Shown: in pieces, positions 1 to 5,208 of the stretch
How positions within the stretch are numbered: the first letter of the stretch is position 1
Layout of the letters: each line of letters starts with the position of its first letter
Source: a virus
Direction: 5' to 3' (one strand)
IMG/VR virus record: IMGVR_UViG_3300049218_000129
Coordinates: 1-49,411 of that record
Length of the DNA: 49,411 nucleotides
The notes under the pieces: generated by a model
Database searches by the model: none
Told to the model about the DNA's origin: nothing
Seen by the model: only the letters and a program-made list of their open reading frames with translations
Position numbers and translations under genes: made by a program

Positions 1-1
1 G

Positions 2-241
2 GGGGTTAACGGCTTGCAGGAGGATTTGGCTGAACTGGCCGGCGGGACGTATTTCGGCGCGGCGCAGACTGCCGAGCGGCTGGCGGAAATCAGCAAAACC
101 GTCTCCGAGGAGCTGGCCTATGCGTTGAAATCGGTCGAATTAGCCGAGATCGACGTTGCGCGTTGCCGCGAGACGCTGAGCGAGAAACAGGCGGCGGCTC
201 CGGACTACGTTTCCGATATCGCAATATGGGCGATTGTTTAG
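2..241 (+). CDS. Hypothetical protein, 5' end not in window
   Basis: The frame is open from base 2 to the TAG at 239-241. The readable product is Glu/Ala-rich and probably alpha-helical in its middle part. No family is recognised. TTG codons at 14 and 26 could be starts, but AGGAG at 18-22 lies too close to the second, so I treat the gene as entering from outside. If the contig is circular, the frame stays open across the junction from the right end. It ends 16 nt before the next gene and is probably in the same early operon. Confidence 0.45.
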   Translation, partial: GVNGLQEDLAELAGGTYFGAAQTAERLAEISKTVSEELAYALKSVELAEIDVARCRETLSEKQAAAPDYVSDIAIWAIV

Positions 242-256
242 GTTTAGGAGGGGAAA

Positions 257-523
257 ATGGCGCAATTTACAATCTATAATTCGGACGTGTTGATCGGCGT
301 GGTTGAGAGCGAAACCCCGGAATTGGCAGCGGTCGCCGTGTTTGAGGGTGCGTTCCGGCGTCCCTACGAGGTCCAGGCGTCGCACGGGCCGAATTGGGGC
401 AACGGCTCTGCCCGAATCAACGGCAACGGCGCGGAGAATCTCGATTACTGCGCGGACGTGTATATCCGCGATCGGCACGTTGCCCGCGTCGAAATGCGCG
501 AGATAGAGCGAGATAGAGATTGA
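257..523 (+). CDS. Small hypothetical early protein (88 aa)
   Basis: ATG at 257 follows a strong ribosome site (GGAGGGG, 247-253). The 88-residue product starts MAQFTIYNSD and has mixed charge, a Gly/Asn-rich middle and a C-terminal Arg/Glu run. I recognise no family. It is the last protein gene before the CRISPR-like repeats and the HTH regulator. In anti-CRISPR loci, small uncharacterised proteins often sit beside Aca-type regulators, so by position alone it is a candidate anti-CRISPR protein; nothing in its sequence supports that. It ends in TGA inside TTGACT (520-525), a possible -35 for the repeat transcript downstream. Confidence 0.7.
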   Translation: MAQFTIYNSDVLIGVVESETPELAAVAVFEGAFRRPYEVQASHGPNWGNGSARINGNGAENLDYCADVYIRDRHVARVEMREIERDRD

Positions 524-548
524 CTGGGTTAGAAAATGACGTCAGTTT

Positions 549-639
549 ATGTTCCCCGCACACGCGGGGATGACCCATTACTTTGCGGTTTTTATTCGCA
601 CCCGATGGCAGCGTTCCCCGCACACGCGGGGATTTATCA
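549..639 (+). CRISPR. Type I-E-like CRISPR mini-array (2 repeats, 1 spacer-like unit)
   Basis: Two units (549-577 and 611-639) share a 21-nt core starting GTTCCCCGCACACGC with the CCCCGC/GCGGGG hairpin of type I-E repeats. Against the common 29-nt I-E repeat as I remember it, unit 1 has about 3 and unit 2 about 5 differences, mostly in the 3' handle. The period is 62 nt, so the unit between (578-610) is 33 nt, the size of an I-E spacer. No cas genes or long array are present, which fits a phage mini-array or RNA anti-CRISPR rather than a defence array. A perfect palindrome TGACGTCA (537-544) lies just upstream. Unit 2 directly abuts the GTG start of the HTH gene. Confidence 0.8.
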
Positions 640-837
640 GTGACCGCCTCCGAACTCCAAACCGCCCGCGCCGCCTTGGGTTTGACCCAGGGCGGCCTGG
701 CTACTGCGCTGGGCGTCGGTCGCCGCACGGTCCAGAATTGGGAGGCGGACGACCGGGCTATTCCTGAAACTGTCGCCAAAATTTTACGCGCCGCGCTGGT
801 AGACCGCACGATGCTGGACCGGATCGCTTCCGCTTAA
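640..837 (+). CDS. Small HTH regulator, Aca-like by position
   Basis: GTG at 640 gives 65 residues. A helix-turn-helix of the XRE/lambda-repressor type spans roughly residues 5-50 (ARAALGLTQ, LATALGV, RRTVQNWE, IPETVAKILR). The frame also opens upstream through the repeat, but the HTH domain begins only after the GTG, and the upstream codons spell the repeat itself. There is no Shine-Dalgarno: the 5' leader is the second I-E-like repeat. The gene lies between a type I-E-like mini-array and a type I-C-like repeat. Anti-CRISPR-associated (Aca) proteins are small HTH autorepressors of such loci, so that role is inferred; the sequence alone says only DNA-binding regulator. Confidence 0.75.
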   Translation: MTASELQTARAALGLTQGGLATALGVGRRTVQNWEADDRAIPETVAKILRAALVDRTMLDRIASA

Positions 838-848
838 GCCAAAGCCGC

Positions 849-880
849 GTCGCCCCCAGCGCGGGGGCATGGATCGAAAC
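849..880 (+). CRISPR. Solitary type I-C-like CRISPR repeat
   Basis: This 32-nt element begins GTCGCCCCC and ends GGATCGAAAC, with a GCCCCC (852-857) / GGGGGC (863-868) stem and a 5-nt loop. Length, GTCGC start, central GC stem and ATCGAAAC end are all hallmarks of type I-C repeats. No second copy was seen nearby, so it is a solitary repeat unit. It starts 11 nt after the HTH stop codon and is probably co-transcribed with it. There is no U-run after the stem, which argues against an intrinsic terminator. Expected role (inference): sequester host Cas5/Cas7 of a type I-C system as an RNA anti-CRISPR. Confidence 0.75.
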
Positions 881-917
881 TTTGTGACCCTCGCTCACTA
901 GCCGCCGCCGCGCGAGG

Positions 918-970
918 TTTCGGGGTGGGACGCGCGCGTGAATTAGGGTTTTCGGGGTGATACGCGCGCG
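918..970 (+). repeat. Pair of 21-bp direct repeats, 32-bp period
   Basis: TTTCGGGGTG-NN-ACGCGCGCG occurs at 918-938 and 950-970, identical except for two central bases. The 32-bp spacing is close to three helical turns. The pair lies just downstream of the I-C-like repeat in a stretch without a convincing gene. It may be a tandem operator or a duplication. The rest of 881-1222 shows no clear gene apart from one doubtful short frame. Confidence 0.5.
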
Positions 971-993
971 GGCGGGTATCGGAAAGATCGACA

Positions 994-1113
994 ATGAAGC
1001 CGGCCAGCGTATTGTCATCAGCCGAATCGGTAGGCACCGCCGGCGCCGGCGGGCATGTCAGCAGTGCGTCCGGTATTTTAATTGGGGGGGTTGTTGAACT
1101 GGTCGGGTATTAA
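994..1113 (+). CDS. Possible 39-aa ORF
   Basis: ATG at 994 follows a weak purine tract (GGAAAG, 981-986) and runs to TAA at 1111-1113. The product is Gly/Ser/Val-rich (start MKPASVLSSAE, end VVELVGY). No family is recognised and no other gene in the strand context supports it. It may be spurious. Confidence 0.25.
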   Translation: MKPASVLSSAESVGTAGAGGHVSSASGILIGGVVELVGY

Positions 1114-1222
1114 GCCAGGACTGACCCGAAGTTTCCTGCTTGTGCAGCACCACTGCACCGCGCCTATGGTGATCCGTGGAATTTTACCTCTCCACAGCCG
1201 AGGGTTGGGGGATATGTGGGAC

Positions 1223-1582
1223 TCAGGCGGGATTGCCAATAGCGGTGACGATCATGCCCTGGTTATCGCCCCCAAACGGAGGCCGGATAACTAGATCGGC
1301 GCGGCACCGCACACGCACGCCGACAATCTCTGAAACGCGGGTGGCGATGCTCTGGATCATGCCCTCCATCTCGCGCACGTCTTTATAGCCGCCAACGTAC
1401 TGCGCGGCCATGTCAGCCAGATGCTCGACCGGGAACACGATGCCAACCGGGCGATAGCTGACGCGCACCTTCGAGCCGGCCAGTGGGTTGCCGCTCTTGG
1501 GGCAGCACGCCGGAAGGTCGATGACGTGATGCACCGCTGTATCAACGTCTGGCGAGGCGTGGCGCTCTTTGTACTCGATCAA
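1223..1582 (-). CDS. QueF-like T-fold protein (7-deazaguanine pathway)
   Basis: TTG at 1582 overlaps the TGA that ends the dpdA reading (1579-1581) and gives 119 residues. The sequence follows the QueF pattern: CPKSGNP (Cys27) corresponds to the CPxTGxP region carrying the catalytic Cys, then a YxP strand, a helix ending REME, and C-terminal RADLVI. The NADPH-binding block of true preQ0 reductases (E-S-K-S-L-K type) is absent and the Asp after CPxTGxP is replaced, so it looks more like QueF-like amidinotransferases than the reductase. Next to a DpdA gene it probably acts on preQ0 inserted into phage DNA or on its precursor. This is an inference from motifs. Confidence 0.5.
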   Translation of the reverse strand: MIEYKERHASPDVDTAVHHVIDLPACCPKSGNPLAGSKVRVSYRPVGIVFPVEHLADMAAQYVGGYKDVREMEGMIQSIATRVSEIVGVRVRCRADLVIRPPFGGDNQGMIVTAIGNPA

Positions 1583-2093
1583 TGGAACGCCTCTATGAAT
1601 GAAAGCTGTGGGGTAATCCGGTCGATCCGGTCGCTGTAGCGCTGTGCCTCGATAGGGCTGTTGCCGTTGCGGCCCTCGATCCGAGCGGCATAACATAATC
1701 AGCAGGCGCATAGCCTTGCAGCACCGGCATGATATAAACGCCGCCAACGTCGCAGGCCAGCAGGTCATCGTAGCGTTCGACGGTAAGGCGCTGATGCTCG
1801 GGCACGGTTAGGCCAGTCTTTGCAAGCATATGCTGCTCGCACATATAATCTTGCGCGACCGCAGCCAAAAGCCGGCCTTCGCCGCTCCATCTTTTGATTT
1901 GCGCGGCGTAGGATGAAACAGGCTCTGGATAGCCACCGTGCATGTTGATGGTTGAGAACGCGCCGCTATCCATGATCCATTCGCAGTCGCCAGCAAAGGC
2001 CGCCTTGCGCTTAGCGACGGTATGCACAGAAATGAACGCACGCTGAAATTTGCGCGCATCGCCCGGGTGATGAAGGCCAACGAAGAAGCGCAC
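1579..2093 (-). pseudogene. dpdA: DpdA-like 7-deazaguanine DNA transglycosylase, internally deleted
   Basis: GTG at 2093 begins a TGT-like protein: MRFFVGLHHPGD, WIMDSGAF (Asp42), QDYMCE and YIMPVLQGY are typical of phage DpdA, which swaps guanine for preQ0 in DNA. At about residue 133 (near 1685-1697) the frame leaves the family, reads nonsense and stops at 1593. The frame two bases on then reads AARIEGRNGNSPIEAQRY and ends at 1579, matching the expected DpdA C-terminus. The middle of the protein, including the usual substrate-binding segments, is missing. The break is therefore an out-of-frame internal deletion, or an assembly join of strain variants. The stop overlaps the QueF-like start, as expected for an ancestral operon. 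Confidence 0.65.
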
Positions 2094-2106
2094 ACGTTTC
2101 TAACTT

Positions 2107-2271
2107 TCAACGGAGATTGATTTCAACGATTTGGTAAAGGCGGCCGCCCAGCTTTGCTTTATGATAAAGCTGGGCATCGCGGCGGCAATCGAAAACGAAA
2201 AGTTTGCCGTCTTCCCTGGTAATAGCTTCTATGTCGCCCTTTGGGCCGCAGACTAAAAGTATGCACTCCAT
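2107..2271 (-). CDS. Small hypothetical protein (54 aa), first gene of dpd operon
   Basis: ATG at 2271 gives a 54-residue product (start MECILLVCGPKG, end YQIVEINLR). A longer in-frame start at 2307 exists, but the upstream residues look like leader. No family is recognised. It ends 13 nt before the GTG of the dpdA remnant and so heads that - strand operon. It is transcribed from the divergent promoter near 2340-2365. Confidence 0.5.
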   Translation of the reverse strand: MECILLVCGPKGDIEAITREDGKLFVFDCRRDAQLYHKAKLGGRLYQIVEINLR

Positions 2272-2336
2272 AGCTTGGGCTCTCCGGGCGGTTTGTGACT
2301 GAACCATTCGATAAATTCAAACGGTTCGATTTACCT

Positions 2337-2405
2337 TGATTACCATTGCGCTTGTAATCTGTCAACTAAAAATGTTTGACAAATAACAGACAAATGTCGT
2401 ACAAA
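2337..2405. promoter_or_regulatory. Divergent promoter pair with inverted -35 boxes
   Basis: TGTCAA (2360-2365) and TTGACA (2376-2381) form an inverted repeat, so each strand gets a perfect -35. On +, TACAAA (2400-2405) is a -10 with an 18-bp spacer; on -, TAATCA (2342-2337) is a -10 with 17 bp. The + start would fall close to the ATG at 2411, implying a leaderless or near-leaderless mRNA. The palindrome centred at 2370 could double as operator for the RHH protein. Confidence 0.55.
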
Positions 2406-2410
2406 TACGC

Positions 2411-2584
2411 ATGACAAAAAGCCCACCCAAGCCACGCCGAAAGACGGAAACTATCGCCGTGCGAATAGACCCGGAAACAAAAGCCAAAGCCGAAATTGCC
2501 GCTGCTGCTGATGATCGCAGCTTGTCCCAATGGGTGACGGCACTGATTAAGGCCGCACTGAAAGGTAAGCGCCGTGGACCCTAA
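2411..2584 (+). CDS. Ribbon-helix-helix (CopG/Arc-type) regulator
   Basis: ATG at 2411 gives 57 residues. After a basic start (MTKSPPKPRRK) comes ETIAVRIDPETKAKAEIAAA followed by RSLSQWVTALIKAAL, the strand-helix-helix pattern of small RHH DNA-binding proteins. It is the first gene of the + early operon and has no Shine-Dalgarno, consistent with leaderless translation from the promoter 6 nt upstream. It probably dimerises and autoregulates the inverted repeat between itself and the dpd operon; antitoxin-type use is an alternative, but no toxin partner is evident. Confidence 0.7.
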   Translation: MTKSPPKPRRKTETIAVRIDPETKAKAEIAAAADDRSLSQWVTALIKAALKGKRRGP

Positions 2585-2678
2585 TTATGTTTATGTGATG
2601 CGCTTGAATGACCGGGCGCATAAGATCGGTATTAGCCGAAAGAAATATAAATGTTCGCGCCATCTGACCCGAGCCTGA
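2574..2678 (+). pseudogene. Truncated T5orf172 (GIY-YIG-like) domain remnant
   Basis: GTG at 2574 overlaps the RHH stop and gives 34 residues. The start VDPNYVYVMRL and KIGISRK match the first two strands of the T5orf172/MUG113 domain, a GIY-YIG-related nuclease fold. The family then needs about 60-80 more residues, but the frame stops at 2676-2678. The next gene starts inside it at 2651. It is either a remnant or an expressed mini-domain. Confidence 0.4.
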
Positions 2679-2779
2679 CCAGGGCGCAAGCGGCAGAAAA
2701 GATCGGGGTTAGCCCGTCCACGGCGTACCGAGAGCTTGGCCCACGAGATCAACCCATATTTGGAAGGAAGCCTAAGTAA
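2651..2779 (+). CDS. Small HTH (resolvase/AlpA-like) protein, 42 aa
   Basis: ATG at 2651 follows GAAAGAA. The product contains TRAQAAEKIGVSPSTAYREL, a Hin/resolvase-like helix-turn-helix, and then a short basic tail ending GRKPK. It carries no other domain. Its TAA overlaps the next ATG as TAATG (2777-2781), showing translational coupling. A role in DNA binding or as an adaptor for early gene control is inferred. Confidence 0.5.
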   Translation: MFAPSDPSLTRAQAAEKIGVSPSTAYRELGPRDQPIFGRKPK

Positions 2780-2967
2780 TGAGCGCCGATAAAATCCCAT
2801 TTATGTGTACGCCAAGCAATCCATGGAAACCTGAGTATGGCACGCCGGTTCAGCACTTGAACGCGCAGGAATATGGTGAGCAAGAAGATGACTGGGGAGG
2901 CGCGTCTTACGCCAAAATGATGTGTCCCGATTGCGGCCATCGCTGGAAAACGGAATTGCCCCAATGA
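2779..2967 (+). CDS. Small zinc-ribbon-like protein (62 aa)
   Basis: ATG at 2779 overlaps the previous TAA. The 62-residue product is acidic and ends with MCPDCGHRWKTELPQ, one CxxC knuckle followed by GHRW as in half of a zinc ribbon; a further Cys lies near residue 10 (FMCTPSN). Metal binding is plausible but only three Cys and a His are available. Phage early zinc ribbons often bind host nucleic-acid machinery. The next ATG overlaps its end. Confidence 0.6.
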   Translation: MSADKIPFMCTPSNPWKPEYGTPVQHLNAQEYGEQEDDWGGASYAKMMCPDCGHRWKTELPQ

Positions 2968-3212
2968 ATGACCTGGTGGAGCCTACCCCGCCGCAGCCAA
3001 CCCTTGCGCTAACGCTTCAATCGCGTTCGCTGCTGGAAATCGCAGTCCGGCAATCAGCGAGCCGTGCGACGATGACGTTCAATGAACTGGTCGCCGGATG
3101 CACTCCGGATGAGCGGGAGCAATTGGCGTGGCATATCGCGATCTGTCCGCATGGGGCGCGACCGAGCCCCTTGCAGAGCATGATGTTCAGCATCACACGT
3201 TTTGACGGTTAG
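2964..3212 (+). CDS. Hypothetical early protein (82 aa)
   Basis: The in-frame ATG at 2964 overlaps the TGA of the zinc-ribbon gene (ATGA), so I prefer it to an upstream in-frame start at 2922. The product has a Pro-rich start, then an alpha-helical region (SLLEIAVRQSASRA) and a Cys-containing middle (CTPDEREQLAWHIAICPHG). No family is recognised. It is part of the close-packed + operon. Confidence 0.6.
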   Translation: MNDLVEPTPPQPTLALTLQSRSLLEIAVRQSASRATMTFNELVAGCTPDEREQLAWHIAICPHGARPSPLQSMMFSITRFDG

Positions 3213-3220
3213 GACATAAG

Positions 3221-3394
3221 ATGAGCGATTCAACAGATCGCGAATACACGCGAGCAGAGATGCGAACAGCAACGCGCAACAATTACATTGCTGCCCTAAA
3301 AAAAGCCCTGGACTTAACCAAAAAGCATGGTGCGTCCGACGCATACCGTCACGCACTGCAAGATTTGATTTATTTTGAGGAATCCCGAAAATGA
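3221..3394 (+). CDS. Hypothetical early protein (57 aa)
   Basis: ATG at 3221 follows AGGACATAAG. The product is short, charged and helical (TRAEMRTATRNNYIAALKKAL, ending YFEESRK). Its TGA overlaps the next ATG as ATGA (3391-3394). No family is recognised. Confidence 0.55.
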   Translation: MSDSTDREYTRAEMRTATRNNYIAALKKALDLTKKHGASDAYRHALQDLIYFEESRK

Positions 3395-3576
3395 GCGAAG
3401 AACCCCTGCACGGTGGCTTTTCTATCTGGGTCAGCGGCCTCAAGGTTGCCAGCGGGTGCGGGCCTTACGAATGGATCAAAGCCGAGGCGGCGCACTACGC
3501 AGCGCAGTATGCACAAGATGGCCAGGTCAAAGTTCGGGTTTACAAATTTCCGGTGAGAAAGGCAGTCACAAAATGA
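3391..3576 (+). CDS. Hypothetical early protein (61 aa)
   Basis: ATG at 3391 overlaps the preceding stop. The product starts MSEEPLHGGFSIWVSGLK and ends VRVYKFPVRKAVTK; it looks like a small beta-rich fold with a basic end. No family is recognised. It is coupled by ATGA to the next gene. Confidence 0.6.
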   Translation: MSEEPLHGGFSIWVSGLKVASGCGPYEWIKAEAAHYAAQYAQDGQVKVRVYKFPVRKAVTK

Positions 3577-3830
3577 GCGATTATAAACTAGTTTTTTTGT
3601 TTCCCGACCAGTCCCTTTCTTTTGCGAATGGTTTCGCTTGCGGTCGCATTTGGGAGCGTATGGCGGAAAGCGACAAGCCTATTACCGAAATCATGCTTGC
3701 TGAGAACCGCGACACGATTGAGGCAATGGCAATGGCGAAAGGCTGGGACGAAAAAATTGTCATTCTTGATGAACACTGGATCGAGGTGACTTTGACCAAT
3801 GCGTCTTTCAAATGGGAATCAGGAAAATGA
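3573..3830 (+). CDS. Hypothetical early protein (85 aa)
   Basis: ATG at 3573 overlaps the previous TGA. An in-frame extension to 3375 exists but covers the previous gene and is unlikely. The product (start MSDYKLVFLFPDQS) has alternating strands and helices and an acidic centre. No family is recognised. Its stop overlaps the ATG at 3827. Confidence 0.6.
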   Translation: MSDYKLVFLFPDQSLSFANGFACGRIWERMAESDKPITEIMLAENRDTIEAMAMAKGWDEKIVILDEHWIEVTLTNASFKWESGK

Positions 3831-4030
3831 GCAAACAAGATGATGATACCCGCGAAGCAGCCCGCGCCGCATTAACGGATGCCCGGCTCTACGGCACGGG
3901 CTTAATCAAAGTCACGCATAGCGAAGCTGGTTTCAAATACGAACGAATTGATCCGACCGAAATCAGATTGATGCGTCGGCCAAAACCAAACCATAATTGG
4001 ATTGACCCTGACGGTGTGGAGGAGGTTTAG
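3827..4030 (+). CDS. Hypothetical early protein (67 aa)
   Basis: ATG at 3827 overlaps the previous TGA, chosen over the in-frame ATG at 3812. The product is highly charged: an acidic helical start (MSKQDDDTREAARAAL), then KVTHSEAGFKYERIDPTEIR and a C-terminal acidic tail. No family is recognised. The next gene begins 3 nt later. Confidence 0.55.
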   Translation: MSKQDDDTREAARAALTDARLYGTGLIKVTHSEAGFKYERIDPTEIRLMRRPKPNHNWIDPDGVEEV

Positions 4031-4033
4031 GAT

Positions 4034-4252
4034 ATGAGCGATCCCATCCACGAAGCAAAAATGCTAGCCGATCCCGCTTTCGATTTTTACAAACTTGATG
4101 CGGAACTTGAAAGTTTGAGCGCGGCCATTGATGTCGAGCCACTTGGGGATCGGTACAATTTTCTTTGCGCTTCTTACCAAGCCTTGATGTGGGCGCGGAA
4201 TCCTAAAGACCATTCGCCCCCGACAAAAATGGCGGAAGCGTTTAGCAAATGA
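4034..4252 (+). CDS. Hypothetical early protein (72 aa)
   Basis: ATG at 4034 follows GGAGGTTTAGGAT, a strong ribosome site. The product (start MSDPIHEAKML) is acidic and alpha-helical. No family is recognised. It overlaps the next gene by ATGA. Confidence 0.6.
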   Translation: MSDPIHEAKMLADPAFDFYKLDAELESLSAAIDVEPLGDRYNFLCASYQALMWARNPKDHSPPTKMAEAFSK

Positions 4253-4533
4253 ACGCCTGGCAGGCTTGGCCTCCGAATATCTCCTTAAATACCGGCGAGG
4301 AAATCATTGTCTACCGGCCCGATGCCAGCACCTTTTCCGCCTTGTTGGTTGAAGATGACAACGACGAAGGCGGCAACTGGTTTTCGGTATCTGGTGATGA
4401 CCTGACTAACGTTCTGGCAGCCCATGCCCGAGGGGCCGACAGACATAAAGGCCACCCCATGAGCGCGTGGTGCAGTGGACCGATTCCAGCTTGCGTTTTG
4501 AAGAAACTTTTTGATAGAAAGGCCACCCTATGA
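4249..4533 (+). CDS. Hypothetical early protein (94 aa)
   Basis: ATG at 4249 overlaps the preceding stop. The product has an N-terminal beta-rich part (EEIIVYRPDASTFSALLVED) with an acidic loop and two C-terminal Cys residues. No family is recognised. It overlaps the next gene by ATGA (4530-4533). Confidence 0.6.
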   Translation: MNAWQAWPPNISLNTGEEIIVYRPDASTFSALLVEDDNDEGGNWFSVSGDDLTNVLAAHARGADRHKGHPMSAWCSGPIPACVLKKLFDRKATL

Positions 4534-4808
4534 GCATCTTGACCCGCGACGATCTGCCGCCATCGCTCAACGGCGGCAAAACCCGTCCGCTATCCGATGC
4601 CGCTAAGACGGTGCTGTATGTCCTGGCGCAAGGTCCAATCCCGCGCCAAGAGATCAATCCTGGCGTTTCGGACAGGCTAGAGCGCGAAAGTTTGGTCGAG
4701 GTGGTTGACCTGCCCAGCCCCTACAAAACCCACAAGGGCGCGAATATCAGGCACACGCGCCTGACCGCCGCCGGCCATGCTTTATTGCGAGAAGGCGTTA
4801 TCAAATGA
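4530..4808 (+). CDS. Putative winged-helix protein (92 aa)
   Basis: ATG at 4530 overlaps the preceding TGA. The pattern LSDAAKTVLYVLAQGPIPRQEI, then NPGVSDRLERESLVEVVDLP and RHTRLTAAGHALLREG fits a winged helix: helix 1, helix 2, recognition helix, and a beta wing before TAAGHALL, the usual ending of such folds. It is probably a DNA-binding early protein, or a structural adaptor using the fold. It couples by ATGA to the next gene. Confidence 0.5.
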   Translation: MSILTRDDLPPSLNGGKTRPLSDAAKTVLYVLAQGPIPRQEINPGVSDRLERESLVEVVDLPSPYKTHKGANIRHTRLTAAGHALLREGVIK

Positions 4809-4963
4809 GTAGCGAGATGAGGTTTGAGCGATCAAAGGAGGAACCCCGGAACCGCGTCCAATCGGACGCAACGCGCGTGGAGACCGGAGATCAGGCTGAT
4901 GGCGAAAGTCATCTCCCGGTGCCGGTCGTTGAAACGCGAATGCTGGCAGGCGTCGGTCCATGA
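4805..4963 (+). CDS. Hypothetical early protein (52 aa)
   Basis: ATG at 4805 overlaps the previous stop and the frame ends in TGA at 4961-4963. The product is rich in Arg, Glu and Ser (start MSSEMRFERSKEE) and looks disordered. No family is recognised. ATGA overlaps on both sides are the main support. Confidence 0.45.
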   Translation: MSSEMRFERSKEEPRNRVQSDATRVETGDQADGESHLPVPVVETRMLAGVGP

Positions 4964-5208
4964 CCACGAAAGTCAGTAATTCCGAACTTGACCACCAAGG
5001 CGCATATCCAACGTTTGAGGAATGGGAAGCTGACAGACTTTTAATTGCGTCAATTCCGGTGATGCGATCGCGCATTCCGTGCCAATCAAGCGTCAATCCC
5101 AGCTTGAAACAACGGAACATTTGCCGTTGCGTTTGCCGATCCAAAAGCCGAATTATAAACCGCCTTATGGTAATCAGCCATCGCTACGGCATCGGTCGCT
5201 GCAGGTAA
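4960..5208 (+). CDS. Hypothetical last gene of + operon, overlaps lysin antisense
   Basis: ATG at 4960 is coupled to the previous gene. The first 35 residues (MTTKVSNSELDHQGAYPT, FEEWEADRLLIA) look like a real protein. The rest, Cys/Arg-rich, runs 123 nt antisense into the lysin gene that ends at 5086, and probably is read-through after loss of the original 3' end. Confidence 0.4.
   Translation: MTTKVSNSELDHQGAYPTFEEWEADRLLIASIPVMRSRIPCQSSVNPSLKQRNICRCVCRSKSRIINRLMVISHRYGIGRCR

Noticed and set aside
849-868. GC-rich hairpin read as a transcription terminator of the HTH gene
   Set aside because: No T run follows, and both ends match type I-C repeat ends in full 32-nt length.
1082-1294. + strand ORF of 70 codons
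   Set aside because: It runs antisense into the QueF-like gene, has no ribosome site and no protein-like pattern.
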